Below the pieces are notes generated by a model, which saw only the letters and a list, made by a program, of their open reading frames with translations, did no database searches and was not told where the DNA came from. A program made the position numbers and the translations under genes. From positions 1 through 11,303 of the forward strand of contig CAKRRS010000087.1 in assembly GCA_934394665.1 (NCBI GenBank): a stretch of DNA of 11,303 nucleotides. The letters are read 5' to 3'. This document shows positions 1 through 7,037 of this stretch, in pieces (the first letter of the stretch is position 1; the number at the start of each line of letters is the position of its first letter). The stretch is from an uncultured Acetatifactor sp. (lineage in GTDB: Bacteria > Bacillota > Clostridia > Lachnospirales > Lachnospiraceae).

Positions 1-217
1 TCAAAGTACGCCCGCTAAGTACCGGCGTCTGTTTACGGTCAGCTTATTCTTATATGCAACCGGGGCTACTGGTTTACGGAAAGCTTTTGTACCAAAGTGC
101 CCCAAAAGCACCAAAAAAGTACAAAAACATAGCTTTTTGCATTTGAAAACAGTATTATTTTCTCAAAAACATGATTACCCTTCCGTTTGGTACAAAAAAT
201 TTAATTTTTTCTAGTTT

Positions 218-246
218 TTTGTATCAGAAAAGTAATTTTATGCCAA
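218..246 (-). promoter_or_regulatory. Candidate sigma-A promoter of a leftward gene outside the window
   Basis: On the minus strand TTGGCA (241-246) is followed after exactly 17 nt by TACAAA (218-223). The -35 is a good match and the -10 is fair. A LacI-type palindrome lies 6 bp upstream of the -35. If used, the transcript would run left for more than 200 nt without a coding region in view. It is assigned by motif only. Confidence 0.35.
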
Positions 247-252
247 TTTGCG

Positions 253-264
253 AAAAACGTTTTT
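253..264. promoter_or_regulatory. LacI-type operator, site A
   Basis: AAAAACGTTTTT is a perfect 12-bp palindrome centred on CG, the usual form of LacI-family operators. It shares its core with the palindrome upstream of glgP (3112-3125) and sits directly upstream of a candidate leftward promoter. CcpA or the LacI-family protein encoded at 3169-4158 could bind it. The choice between them is inference. Confidence 0.5.
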
Positions 265-295
265 AAAGCAAAATTCAGGAATGCTCAAGAAAACA

Positions 296-537
296 GGACT
301 CCCAGAACGGACAGAATGCCTTCTGGAAGCTGTTTGTCGGAGAGTGTTGATATTCCCTTAAGAAGTGGTCGGGAAACAGGGAGGAGCGAACACGATGTTC
401 GCGACAGCCGATTCGCGCCATGGATGGCGCGTGTAGGCGACCCGTCCCTCTACCATATATGATATCCACTTCTTTAGGGAATTCACACTCGGAGACGTTA
501 CAGCTGCCAGAAGGCATTCTGTTCGTTCCGGGAGTCC
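296..537. repeat. Large imperfect inverted repeat with nested hairpins (possible MITE/BIME-like element or structured RNA)
   Basis: The left arm (296-368) and right arm (466-537) are inverted copies, about 58 of 73 positions pairing. The outermost ~38 bp are nearly perfect, starting GGACTCCC and ending GGGAGTCC. A stretch in the middle of each arm has diverged. The 97-bp centre has its own helices: AGGGA (378-382) with TCCCT (445-449), enclosing hairpin GCGAAC/GTTCGC (386-402, loop ACGAT) and hairpin CGCGCCAT/ATGGCGCG (414-431). The whole would fold as a long stem ending in a branched head. It starts 41 nt after the glgP stop and both outer ends are followed by T-rich sequence, so it may also end transcription. 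I see no clear target-site duplication and no transposase. Small open frames through it are by-products of the symmetry. Confidence 0.8.
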
Positions 538-578
538 GTCCCTTTTGCTTAATTAACTTGCCATTTTAATCGTATATC

Positions 579-2849
579 TTACTTCAATTTCCAGATATCT
601 CTGTTGTACTCCGCAATGGTTCTGTCGGAAGAGAAGAATCCGGCCTTGGCGATATTCACCAGCATCATCTTCTTCCATTTCTGCTGGTCCTCATAATCAG
701 CGAATGCCTGATCCTTGACTTTGATGTAGTCTTCCAGATCGAGCAGCGTCATGAACCAGTCTTTGTTCAGCAGTTCGTTGTACAGGCGCTCCAGATTCTC
801 CTTTTTGCCGACCTTAAGAACTTCCTTGCTGACGATGAAGTCCACTGCCTCTTTGATCACAGGGCTCTTCTTATAGTAGTCTCTGGACACATAATCTGCC
901 TTCTCGTAGTGCTTGATGACAGTATCGCTGTCCTGACCGAAGATATAGATATTGTCATCGCCTACCAGTTCATGGATCTCTACGTTTGCACCATCGCTGG
1001 TACCCAGCGTTACGGCACCGTTCAGCATGAACTTCATGTTACCGGTTCCGGATGCTTCCTTGGAAGCCAGAGAAATCTGCTCGGAAATATCACAGGCAGG
1101 GATCAGCTTTTCAGCATAGCTTACATTATAGTTTTCAACCATTACCAGCTTCATGTAAGGACTGACTTCAGGATCGTTGTTGATAATGTCAGACATTACC
1201 AACAGGAGATGAATGATATCCTGTGCGATCACATAAGCAGGTGCAGCCTTGGCACCGAAGATGAAGGTTAACGGGGTAGAAGGCTTCTTGCCACCCTTGA
1301 TCTCCAGATATTTATGAATAATATACAGTGCGTTCATCTGCTGACGCTTATACTCATGCAGACGCTTTACCTGAATGTCGAAGATGGAATCCGGATTCAG
1401 TTCCACACCTTCCTTTTCCTTGATATAAGATACCAGTTCTGTCTTCTTGGTCTTCTTAATATCGTAGATGGCATCCAGTACGGCCTGATCCTCCTTATGC
1501 TCCAGAAGCTTCTGCAATTCATCGGCGTCCTTCTTGTAGCCGTCACCAATGGTCCGGCTCAGGAAAGCTGCCAGTTCATGGTTGCAGGACAGCAGCCATC
1601 TGCGGAACGTAATACCGTTGGTCTTGTTGTTGAATTTTTCAGGATAGATCTTGTAAAAATGGTTCAGTTCGCTCTGTTTCAGGATCTCGGTATGAATGGC
1701 AGCCACACCGTTGACGCTGTAACCATAGTGGATATCGATATGTGCCATATGCACTCTCTTATCCTTGTCGATGATCTGTACCTTTTCATCTTTGTATTTC
1801 TTTGCCACACGGTCGCTGAGCTCTTTGATAATGGGAACCAGCTGGGGCACTACTTCCTCAATGTAAGCCAGAGGCCATTTTTCCAGAGCTTCTGCCAGAA
1901 TGGTGTGGTTCGTATAAGCACAGGTACGGCTTACGACATCAATGGCTTCATCCATGGTGAAGCCTTCCTCGGTGGTCAGGATACGGATCAGTTCGGGGAT
2001 AACCATGGTCGGATGGGTATCATTGATCTGAATCGCTACATGCTCCGGCAGGGTATGCAGGTCATAACCTTTTTCCTTCACTTCCTTCAGGATCAGCTGC
2101 GCACCGTTACATACCATGAAGTATTCCTGGTAGATACGAAGCAGATTGCCTGCCTCATCGGAATCATCGGGATACAGGAACAGGGTCAGGTTCTTCTCAA
2201 TGGCTTCCTTGTCAAAGGTAATGCCCTTCTTTACCAGACTCTCATCGACGGTCTCTACATCAAACAAATGCAGCTTATTCAGTCCGTTTTCATAACCTAC
2301 GACATCAATGTCATAAAGTACAGAGGTTACCTTGCGCTTGCCAAATGCCACTTCGAACTTCGTGCCGGTATTGTTCAGCCAGGAATCCTTCTGGATCCAG
2401 TCATTCTTCTCCGCATTCTGCAGATGATCCTTGAACACCTGCTTGAACAGGCCGAAGTGATAATTCAGACCGATGCCGTCTCCGGGATATCCCAGGGTAG
2501 CGATAGAATCCAGGAAGCAGGCTGCCAGTCTTCCTAAGCCTCCGTTACCCAGAGAGGGTTCCGGTTCTGCCTCTTCGATATCTGCCAGGTTCTTACCGTT
2601 CTTCTTCAGGATCTCGTTCAGTTCTTCATAGATTCCTAAGTTGATCAGGTTGTTGGATAACAGCTTACCGATCAAAAACTCCATGGAAATATAGTATACT
2701 TTCTTATCTCCGGTGATCACAGGAGTCTCTGCCATTTTCTCTTTTGTCAGCTGCAATACGCCGGTATACAGCTGGGCATCGGTGCAGGCACTGATGTTCT
2801 TGCCATATAATTTTCCGGTGATCTCGTTTAAATTCTGCTCTAAATTCAT
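579..2849 (-). CDS. glgP: Glycogen/maltodextrin phosphorylase (GT35 family)
   Basis: A cytoplasmic PLP-dependent enzyme that splits alpha-1,4-glucan with phosphate to release glucose-1-phosphate. The protein aligns along its whole length with E. coli-type GlgP. Clear family blocks are [10 protein letters not shown] near the N-terminus, [43 protein letters not shown], and the cofactor block [10 protein letters not shown] with the PLP lysine at about residue 606. At 756 residues it is slightly shorter than the E. coli enzyme, within the range for Bacillota, and looks complete. I chose the ATG at 2849 rather than the one at 2861 because GAGGA (2855-2859) is a good ribosome binding site for the inner ATG, whereas the outer one has none. 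It is preceded by a long structured leader and a LacI-type operator, with a LacI-family gene next upstream, suggesting control by alpha-glucan or glucose status. Glycogen versus maltodextrin preference cannot be read from sequence. Confidence 0.96.
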   Translation of the reverse strand: MNLEQNLNEITGKLYGKNISACTDAQLYTGVLQLTKEKMAETPVITGDKKVYYISMEFLIGKLLSNNLINLGIYEELNEILKKNGKNLADIEEAEPEPSLGNGGLGRLAACFLDSIATLGYPGDGIGLNYHFGLFKQVFKDHLQNAEKNDWIQKDSWLNNTGTKFEVAFGKRKVTSVLYDIDVVGYENGLNKLHLFDVETVDESLVKKGITFDKEAIEKNLTLFLYPDDSDEAGNLLRIYQEYFMVCNGAQLILKEVKEKGYDLHTLPEHVAIQINDTHPTMVIPELIRILTTEEGFTMDEAIDVVSRTCAYTNHTILAEALEKWPLAYIEEVVPQLVPIIKELSDRVAKKYKDEKVQIIDKDKRVHMAHIDIHYGYSVNGVAAIHTEILKQSELNHFYKIYPEKFNNKTNGITFRRWLLSCNHELAAFLSRTIGDGYKKDADELQKLLEHKEDQAVLDAIYDIKKTKKTELVSYIKEKEGVELNPDSIFDIQVKRLHEYKRQQMNALYIIHKYLEIKGGKKPSTPLTFIFGAKAAPAYVIAQDIIHLLLVMSDIINNDPEVSPYMKLVMVENYNVSYAEKLIPACDISEQISLASKEASGTGNMKFMLNGAVTLGTSDGANVEIHELVGDDNIYIFGQDSDTVIKHYEKADYVSRDYYKKSPVIKEAVDFIVSKEVLKVGKKENLERLYNELLNKDWFMTLLDLEDYIKVKDQAFADYEDQQKWKKMMLVNIAKAGFFSSDRTIAEYNRDIWKLK

Positions 2850-2865
2850 TTCAATCCTCATTTCT

Positions 2866-2998
2866 GCGCACGCCTTTTACGCATAACGAGTTTGTGTCGA
2901 GTGCGCGCAGACACAAATCTCGCGTGTGAAAGTTGATTTTCACACTATGCTCCATTGTGCACGATTGTTTTCTTTTTGAAAAGGGAAATGCATCGTGC
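2866..2998 (-). promoter_or_regulatory. Structured 5' leader of glgP: three hairpins and a possible pseudoknot
   Basis: On the glgP transcript three stems follow one another. The first (2959-2998) pairs GCACGAT with ATCGTGC around an inner A/T stem-loop. The second (2924-2945) pairs GTGTGAAA with TTTCACAC over a 6-nt loop. The third (2887-2922) has 12 bp with one bulged base: TTTGTGTC with GACACAAA plus CGAG with CTCG. The loop of the third holds GCGCAC, which is complementary to GTGCGC (2866-2871) just upstream of the ribosome binding site (2855-2859). The stems are seen directly. A regulatory role is inference, and I recognise no known riboswitch class or T-box features. Confidence 0.55.
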
Positions 2999-3059
2999 TG
3001 CGTTCCTTTTCATTCTGTTTTTTCGATCGTATACTGATTTTTTACCCTTCCACTCCGTA

Positions 3060-3088
3060 ATTATAGGGTATTTCATGTATTTCTTTCT
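3060..3088 (-). promoter_or_regulatory. Candidate glgP promoter with perfect -10 and poor -35
   Basis: On the minus strand a perfect TATAAT (3060-3065) lies about 210 nt upstream of the glgP start codon. At 17-bp spacing the -35 position reads AGAAAG, a poor match, which would suit a promoter that needs an activator. The LacI-type palindrome is centred roughly 65 bp upstream of the expected transcription start. A second, weaker candidate is TTGCGG and TATCCT spaced 17 bp apart, with the palindrome lying inside that spacer, which would instead suit repression. Confidence 0.4.
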
Positions 3089-3111
3089 CTTACAATACAC
3101 AGGATAGCATA

Positions 3112-3125
3112 GGAAAACGTTTTCC
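3112..3125. promoter_or_regulatory. LacI-type operator upstream of glgP, site B
   Basis: GGAAAACGTTTTCC is a perfect 14-bp palindrome with the central CG typical of LacI/MalR/CcpA operators. It lies between the lacI-family gene and glgP, upstream of the glgP leader. It is the best of three related sites in the window (others at 253-264 and 4418-4431). The adjacent LacI-family regulator is the natural candidate ligand-responsive binder, and CcpA is the alternative. Confidence 0.7.
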
Positions 3126-3168
3126 GCAACCTTTTCTTTTATTTTTCCCTATTTTTGTGCAAAATAGC

Positions 3169-4158
3169 TTAACAGATAATGTCCTTATAGTACATTTTCA
3201 CGATGCTATGCGGCATGACTACCTGATGACCTTCTCCGCCGTTCATCAGCTGGTGAACCTCTTCCACTGCTCTGCTGGAAATAGTGTAAAAGTCCTGTCT
3301 TATGGTATTCATCTGCTTACCGACATATCCCATCAGGGTAATGCCGTCGAAACCGCACACCGGGCGGAATATGTCCATATCGATCAGCGCATTCATGGCA
3401 CCGATAGCCATCAGATCGGACGCGCAGACCACCACGTCTTTATTTTTCGCATATTTTAATGCCACATTTCTCGCTGTCAGCTCACTAAAATCCCCCTGTC
3501 TGACCATCATCGTCAGATCCAGATCCTTCACCAGGCGCTTCATACCTTTTAATCTCTGATCCGTAACATAGCCGTCTCTTCTGCCGGCGATATATAAGAC
3601 ACGCTTGCAGTTATCATCCAGCACCGTTTTCTTCGCCACATCATACTGTGCCTGTTCCTGGTCAATACTGATTGAGGTCGTTCTGGCATTGACAATTGGC
3701 GCATCCACTACGACGCAGGCAAACTGTTTTTCCCGAACCAGCTTTTGCAGTACTTTGTCTTCCTTTGACATGCCATAGATCACAATACCGGAAATGCTTT
3801 GTGACAAAAACGATCTGGTAATCTCCTCCGCCGTCATCCCTGCGATCATAGAGGGGAAAATAGTTACCACTTCCACATTCAGTTCTTTTGCTTTATCCAA
3901 CGCTCCTACCAGATACTGCATGAAAATCTGGTCAATGGCCTGTGTCTGTCTATTCGGATCCAGTACCAGTGCAATTCTGCCAAACTGTTTGGAAGACAGT
4001 GCTGCGGCAATAGAGTTCGGGATATAATTCAGTTCCCTTATGGCATCCTGCACCTTTTTCTTCGTCTCTTCGCTGACATTCGGATAACCGTTCAAGACCT
4101 TGGATACTGTGGAGATTGCCACTCCCGCATGTTTTGCTACTTCTTTGATTGATACCAT
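3169..4158 (-). CDS. LacI-family transcriptional regulator, probably of alpha-glucan metabolism
   Basis: A DNA-binding sugar-responsive regulator of 329 residues, the normal length for LacI/GalR proteins. Residues 3-24 form the classical helix-turn-helix (IKEVAKHAGVAISTVSKVLNG). Residues 25-46 give the third helix and linker, and 47-57 (PNSIAAALSSK) the minor-groove hinge helix. Residues 60 to the end form the periplasmic-binding-protein-like effector and dimerisation domain, starting IALVLDPN and including a FDGITLMGY-type stretch near the C-terminus. The start is supported by GGGGGA just upstream of the ATG. It is encoded directly upstream of glgP on the same strand, with a 307-bp gap holding a LacI-type operator. 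By context I infer control of glgP, as MalR-like proteins do, but the effector cannot be named from the sequence and I give no gene symbol. Confidence 0.93.
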   Translation of the reverse strand: MVSIKEVAKHAGVAISTVSKVLNGYPNVSEETKKKVQDAIRELNYIPNSIAAALSSKQFGRIALVLDPNRQTQAIDQIFMQYLVGALDKAKELNVEVVTIFPSMIAGMTAEEITRSFLSQSISGIVIYGMSKEDKVLQKLVREKQFACVVVDAPIVNARTTSISIDQEQAQYDVAKKTVLDDNCKRVLYIAGRRDGYVTDQRLKGMKRLVKDLDLTMMVRQGDFSELTARNVALKYAKNKDVVVCASDLMAIGAMNALIDMDIFRPVCGFDGITLMGYVGKQMNTIRQDFYTISSRAVEEVHQLMNGGEGHQVVMPHSIVKMYYKDIIC

Positions 4159-4253
4159 AAATCCCCCGTTCCGGACCGCCTGTTACTCAGCCCGTTTCTT
4201 TCTTAGCGCATGCAACTGCGACATGTTTCTATTTGACGTTCCATCCGATATTC

Positions 4254-4281
4254 TTTATACTATAATTGCATGTAGCAAAAA
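4254..4281 (-). promoter_or_regulatory. Weak candidate promoter of the lacI-family gene
   Basis: On the minus strand a -10-like TATAAA (4254-4259), overlapping TATAGT (4259-4264), lies about 100 nt upstream of the start codon. The best upstream hexamer is TTTTTG at 16-bp spacing, which is poor. It is reported because it is the only -10-like cluster close to the gene. Confidence 0.28.
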
Positions 4282-4329
4282 GGCACAGATCACCGGAAGA
4301 CGATACCGTTTGTCAATCATGCAAGCGTG

Positions 4330-4359
4330 TTGACTTGCTTGCGCTCATGTTATCATACT
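4330..4359 (+). promoter_or_regulatory. Candidate tadA promoter overlapped by an inverted repeat
   Basis: TTGACT (4330-4335) is a strong -35. The -10 could be TATCAT (4351-4356, 15-bp spacing) or CATACT (4354-4359, 18 bp); neither spacing is ideal. GCAAGC (4321-4326) and GCTTGC (4337-4342) form an inverted repeat that brackets the -35 hexamer, where a repressor could sit. The 4159-4469 gap contains this promoter, the weak lacI promoter and operator-like site C, and no gene. Confidence 0.45.
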
Positions 4360-4417
4360 ATCGGGTAATCATCCGTAAGTCAATGTACAGCATTTACGAA
4401 ATATAGCCAGAATTTTT

Positions 4418-4431
4418 GGAAAAGGTTTTCC
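4418..4431. promoter_or_regulatory. LacI-type operator-like site C
   Basis: GGAAAAGGTTTTCC matches site B except for one base at the centre (GG instead of CG). It lies downstream of the candidate tadA promoter and about 40 bp before tadA, and about 260 bp upstream of the lacI-family gene. It could serve autoregulation of the regulator. An effect on tadA would be unexpected for a tRNA-modification gene. Chance occurrence in AT-rich DNA is possible. Confidence 0.4.
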
Positions 4432-4469
4432 GAAATAAGGAAGCAAAGTAAAGAAAGGGAACCGTCACC

Positions 4470-4967
4470 ATGGCAGTCATCAAAAGCGTTGAAGAAAAAT
4501 ATATGAAAGAAGCTCTGAAACAGGCAAAAAAAGCCTATGCTCTGGGTGAGGTTCCTATCGGCTGTGTCATTGTGCACGAAGGAAAAATTATCGGTCGGGG
4601 ATATAACCGTAGAAACACAGATAAAAATACGCTTGCACATGCAGAAATCACCGCCATCAATAAAGCAAGTAAATATATCGGGGACTGGCGTCTGGAAGAA
4701 TGTACCCTCTATGTAACGTTAGAGCCTTGTCAGATGTGTGCCGGTGCCATTGTACAGGCCCGCATTCCCGAGGTTGTGATGGGCTGTATGAATCCCAAGG
4801 CCGGATGCGCCGGATCTATCCTGAATATCTTGGAAATGCCCCAGTTTAACCATCAGGTGAAGGTTACCCGGGGCATTCTCGGTGAAGAATGTAGTCAGAT
4901 GTTAAAAACTTTTTTTGAAGAACTCCGTATCCGAAACAAACAGGAGAAAGCTGCAAAAAAGCTTTAA
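4470..4967 (+). CDS. tadA: tRNA-specific adenosine-34 deaminase
   Basis: A cytoplasmic zinc deaminase that converts adenosine to inosine at the wobble position of tRNA-Arg(ACG), essential in most bacteria. The 165 residues show the full cytidine/adenosine deaminase signature. HAE at 57-59 supplies a zinc ligand (His57) and the catalytic Glu59. PCQMC at 86-90 supplies the two zinc-binding cysteines (87 and 90). The conserved N-terminal helix (MKEALKQAKKA) and GEVPIGCVIV strand are also present. The AAGGGA site (4455-4460) is 9 nt before the chosen ATG. In Bacillus tadA lies directly before the SRP RNA gene and dnaX. Here the SRP RNA is about 1.85 kb further right with a reversed gene between. 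The stop codon overlaps the stop of that convergent gene by 4 bp. Confidence 0.96.
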   Translation: MAVIKSVEEKYMKEALKQAKKAYALGEVPIGCVIVHEGKIIGRGYNRRNTDKNTLAHAEITAINKASKYIGDWRLEECTLYVTLEPCQMCAGAIVQARIPEVVMGCMNPKAGCAGSILNILEMPQFNHQVKVTRGILGEECSQMLKTFFEELRIRNKQEKAAKKL

Positions 4968-6580
4968 GCGATCTCTCGTAAGCTGTCTTCTTTTTGATTT
5001 TCCTGCTTTTGCTCCTTCTTTTTGTCTTTCCGCAGGTTAAGAATCATACGTCCTGTCTCATAGCATCCCAGCGGAAGATACATAATCATAAATACACAAT
5101 AAGGAAAAACATACCGGCTCTTTGCTTCCCATAGAATGCTAAACAAGAATCCTCCAAAAATAGCGATCCACGGCAGCCACAGGGAAGTCGGGATATCCTT
5201 TTTCTTCCACCACATCAGTCCCAATGCCACCAGCGACATCACCCCTGCAAGATACAGCATACTTTGATAATAATTGGAAAGGTTCCATATCTTCTGTCGC
5301 GCCTGTCCATAATACAAATTTGTCAGAAATGCCGGCAGCGGTTTCTCGTCCTCAAAATCTTCCGTGGTCTCCAGTGCCGCATACATCGGTTCTATCCACT
5401 GACCTTCCAGCTTACTTTTGAAAAAATCACGTGCCATTGCCGGATCCTTTGCAAACTGTGCAAGTCTCTCCCGGATATATTCTTTTCCCTGCTGTGCCGC
5501 CGGTTCCTGTTGAAAATCATTTTCTGCAAAAAGCGCCTGATGATAGCGATTATAGACCCCAGCTCTTCCTTCCGTCTCCTGCAATCCCATGGCTACATAC
5601 AGGATACTCGGAATCCCGATGCCACTCGGATAGCCGGAGCGGTATTCGTACATGACATCCACCGCTTTCAGAGCAACGGTTGCGGACAATATCACAACGA
5701 TTCCCGTCAAAATATATTGCAGTTTTCTTTTCTTCAGGCAAAGCAACAGAGAATAGATTCCCACTGCGATAAGTACGATCAGCGTATTTCTGCGCGCCAG
5801 CGTTGCAATTGACGCAACCACTGCTGCCACAACCAGATATCTTTTCTGCGCAAAATGTTCGTAGGATGCGACTGCCCAGAACAAAATCGCGCTAAAGCTG
5901 ATGCTGATAACATCTCCATAGATGTAAGGTAAATAGAGCAGGTATGGAACACAGCCTAACATCGCCATACAATACAGGATCCGGAATATGGCTTTGTCCG
6001 TGTTCAATTTCAGAAATCCGCAGCCTGCGCAGATCGTCAGTACCCACCATACGACATGCAGAATTTTTGCCGGTGTATAATTAAAATTGCCAAAGATGGC
6101 AAACAACATCTCGTATAAAAATCCCAGTCCTTTTTGGTGCTGCTGCATCCCCATATAGCCGCCGGAGCACAGCATAATAAAATTACCATCTCTGCAATAA
6201 GCCGAAAATGCTGTTGTGCTGATCTGATCCCCCACCGGATAATACGGGTTTTCCATCACATAAAATACACCAATAAAAAACGCGATCACGCAGGTCACGA
6301 TCAGTGTGCAAATGCATAATTTTTCCTGCATGATTTTACTTTGCTTTTGCAGCAGCAGATCCATTCCGAAGGCAGCAAAAGCCGCGCATAGAAAAAGTAG
6401 TAGATGTTTCCAGGTCCTGTCTTTGACCAAGAGTCCTCTGGGTCTGAAATCCACAGCGCCATAATAGGAATATCGGCATGCCCAATAACTGAGCAATAGC
6501 ATCATAAGCATCGTGCATACCAACAGTCCGCCCGTCAATAGGTAATAGAGTTTCTCACTTTTTTCCTGTTTACTTTGCAT
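4964..6580 (-). CDS. Multi-pass membrane protein, probable GT-C fold glycosyltransferase (PMT/ArnT-like)
   Basis: A 538-residue integral membrane protein with about 11-12 hydrophobic segments, for example residues 11-31, 57-77, 86-108, 170-190, 222-240, 266-282, 286-305, 438-457, 467-484 and 489-507. A large soluble stretch spans about 310-435. An acidic motif (YYPVGDQ, Asp118) follows the third segment, where GT-C enzymes carry a catalytic acidic residue. The last membrane segment begins KSRYVFPYCVF, resembling the RY..P motif of polyprenyl-phosphate-sugar glycosyltransferases. The C-terminal tail is lysine/glutamate rich and probably cytoplasmic. It would transfer a lipid-linked sugar on the outer face of the membrane; the acceptor is unknown. 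It has its own promoter (6680-6708). The gene lies between tadA and the SRP RNA gene in the opposite orientation, which suggests insertion. A lipid flippase or polymerase is less likely, but I cannot exclude it. Confidence 0.7.
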   Translation of the reverse strand: MQSKQEKSEKLYYLLTGGLLVCTMLMMLLLSYWACRYSYYGAVDFRPRGLLVKDRTWKHLLLFLCAAFAAFGMDLLLQKQSKIMQEKLCICTLIVTCVIAFFIGVFYVMENPYYPVGDQISTTAFSAYCRDGNFIMLCSGGYMGMQQHQKGLGFLYEMLFAIFGNFNYTPAKILHVVWWVLTICAGCGFLKLNTDKAIFRILYCMAMLGCVPYLLYLPYIYGDVISISFSAILFWAVASYEHFAQKRYLVVAAVVASIATLARRNTLIVLIAVGIYSLLLCLKKRKLQYILTGIVVILSATVALKAVDVMYEYRSGYPSGIGIPSILYVAMGLQETEGRAGVYNRYHQALFAENDFQQEPAAQQGKEYIRERLAQFAKDPAMARDFFKSKLEGQWIEPMYAALETTEDFEDEKPLPAFLTNLYYGQARQKIWNLSNYYQSMLYLAGVMSLVALGLMWWKKKDIPTSLWLPWIAIFGGFLFSILWEAKSRYVFPYCVFMIMYLPLGCYETGRMILNLRKDKKKEQKQENQKEDSLREIA

Positions 6581-6679
6581 TCTCTTTTGTCAGCCTTTTT
6601 CTATTATAATGAAATTCTTCATAATGAGGTTCTTCTGTCAATTTTATACTTTCTTAAGATATTGCATATTCTAACGCTC

Positions 6680-6708
6680 ATTATAGCACGCTGACACGTT
6701 TTCAGCAA
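6680..6708 (-). promoter_or_regulatory. Promoter of the GT-C-like membrane protein gene
   Basis: On the minus strand TTGCTG (6703-6708) and a perfect TATAAT (6680-6685) are spaced by exactly 17 bp, about 90 nt upstream of the start codon. A second TATAAT nearer the gene (around 6604-6609) lacks a matching -35. The palindrome CGGCTTAAGCCG (6717-6728) lies 8 bp upstream of the -35, between this promoter and the divergent SRP RNA promoter. Confidence 0.6.
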
Positions 6709-6781
6709 GATAAACGCGGCTTAAGCCGGCTCGCTGTCATCTATGAAAGGCTCTGCTGCAAATGCTCTGCAGAATCGCTGC

Positions 6782-6810
6782 TTGACAAAAGCATGCAGAA
6801 ACGATAAACT
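6782..6810 (+). promoter_or_regulatory. Promoter of the SRP RNA gene
   Basis: TTGACA (6782-6787), a perfect -35, is followed after 17 bp by TAAACT (6805-6810). Transcription would start at about 6817, exactly where the terminal helix of the SRP RNA begins. Such a strong, simple promoter fits an abundant stable RNA. Confidence 0.75.
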
Positions 6811-6816
6811 AAAAAA

Positions 6817-6982
6817 GCCGTATGTGTCGGGCTGCCATGTCATGGTGATGAAACTCGGTCTTACGCAATGGGAATCTACGAACCGTGTCAGGTTGGGAAC
6901 AAAGCAGCACTAAGTAGAACCTTCCATGTGCCGTGAGGAAACTGGGTGGAGCTTTTGGTCATGGTCCGGCATGTACGGTTTT
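6817..6982 (+). ncRNA. ffs: Signal recognition particle RNA (4.5S/scRNA type)
   Basis: The RNA partner of Ffh, needed for co-translational targeting of membrane proteins. The conserved Ffh-binding tip is clear. GTCAGG (6887-6892) leads into TTG, the tetraloop GGAA (6896-6899), CAA, and then AGCAGCA (6903-6909), the symmetric-loop signature. The ends form a continuous 13-bp helix with G-U pairs: CCGTATGTGTCGG (6818-6830) with CCGGCATGTACGG (6966-6978), followed by TTTT. At about 166 nt it is longer than the E. coli RNA and much shorter than the B. subtilis scRNA of about 270 nt. I do not see an Alu domain. The ends are inferred from the helix and the promoter. No separate hairpin terminator is evident beyond the terminal helix and the following T-rich stretch. 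Confidence 0.9.
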
Positions 6983-7037
6983 GATATTTGTATATTTTTT
7001 CAGGCATTCCAAAGCAATCAGATAAGAGGTCGTAAAT

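Larger units (their letters stand above)
1..295. other. Non-coding region, probable leader/promoter zone of a leftward gene
   Basis: I see no convincing gene here. The left part (1-126) is rich in short repeats. GTTTACGGTCAGCTT (31-45) recurs as GTTTACGGAAAGCTT (72-86) in direct orientation. ACGCC (8-12) can pair with GGCGT (24-28). TTTTGTAC (85-92) faces GTACAAAA (119-126). Further right the sequence is very AT-rich and holds another GTACAAAA-type pair (189-199 and 215-225). On the minus strand there is a reasonable promoter (218-246) with a LacI-type palindrome just upstream of it (253-264). I therefore infer that this is the regulatory region and long 5' leader of a gene starting left of the window. 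I could not match the structured part to a known riboswitch class. Confidence 0.45.

Noticed and set aside
1..110. Possible c-di-GMP or other riboswitch at the left edge
   Set aside because: Some short stretches such as GGGGCTACTGG recall riboswitch segments, but the conserved core motifs of the c-di-GMP-I, THF and c-di-AMP classes are not present in order on either strand.
275..517. 80-residue open frame on the minus strand
   Set aside because: It lies almost entirely inside the large inverted repeat, has no convincing ribosome binding site and resembles no protein family. The frame is better explained by the repeat structure.
1314..2537. 407-residue open frame antisense to glgP
   Set aside because: It is the reverse-strand shadow of a fully conserved phosphorylase reading frame. 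Its composition is odd and no domain can be recognised.
253..4431. Assigning the LacI-type palindromes to CcpA catabolite repression only
   Set aside because: CcpA sites share the central CG, but these palindromes are more symmetric and A/T-run-rich than typical cre sites and are clustered around a lacI-family gene. CcpA is kept as an alternative, not as the main call.
5264..5812. 182-residue plus-strand frame within the membrane protein gene
   Set aside because: Antisense to a convincing multi-pass membrane protein, with cysteine- and histidine-rich non-protein-like composition and no ribosome binding site.
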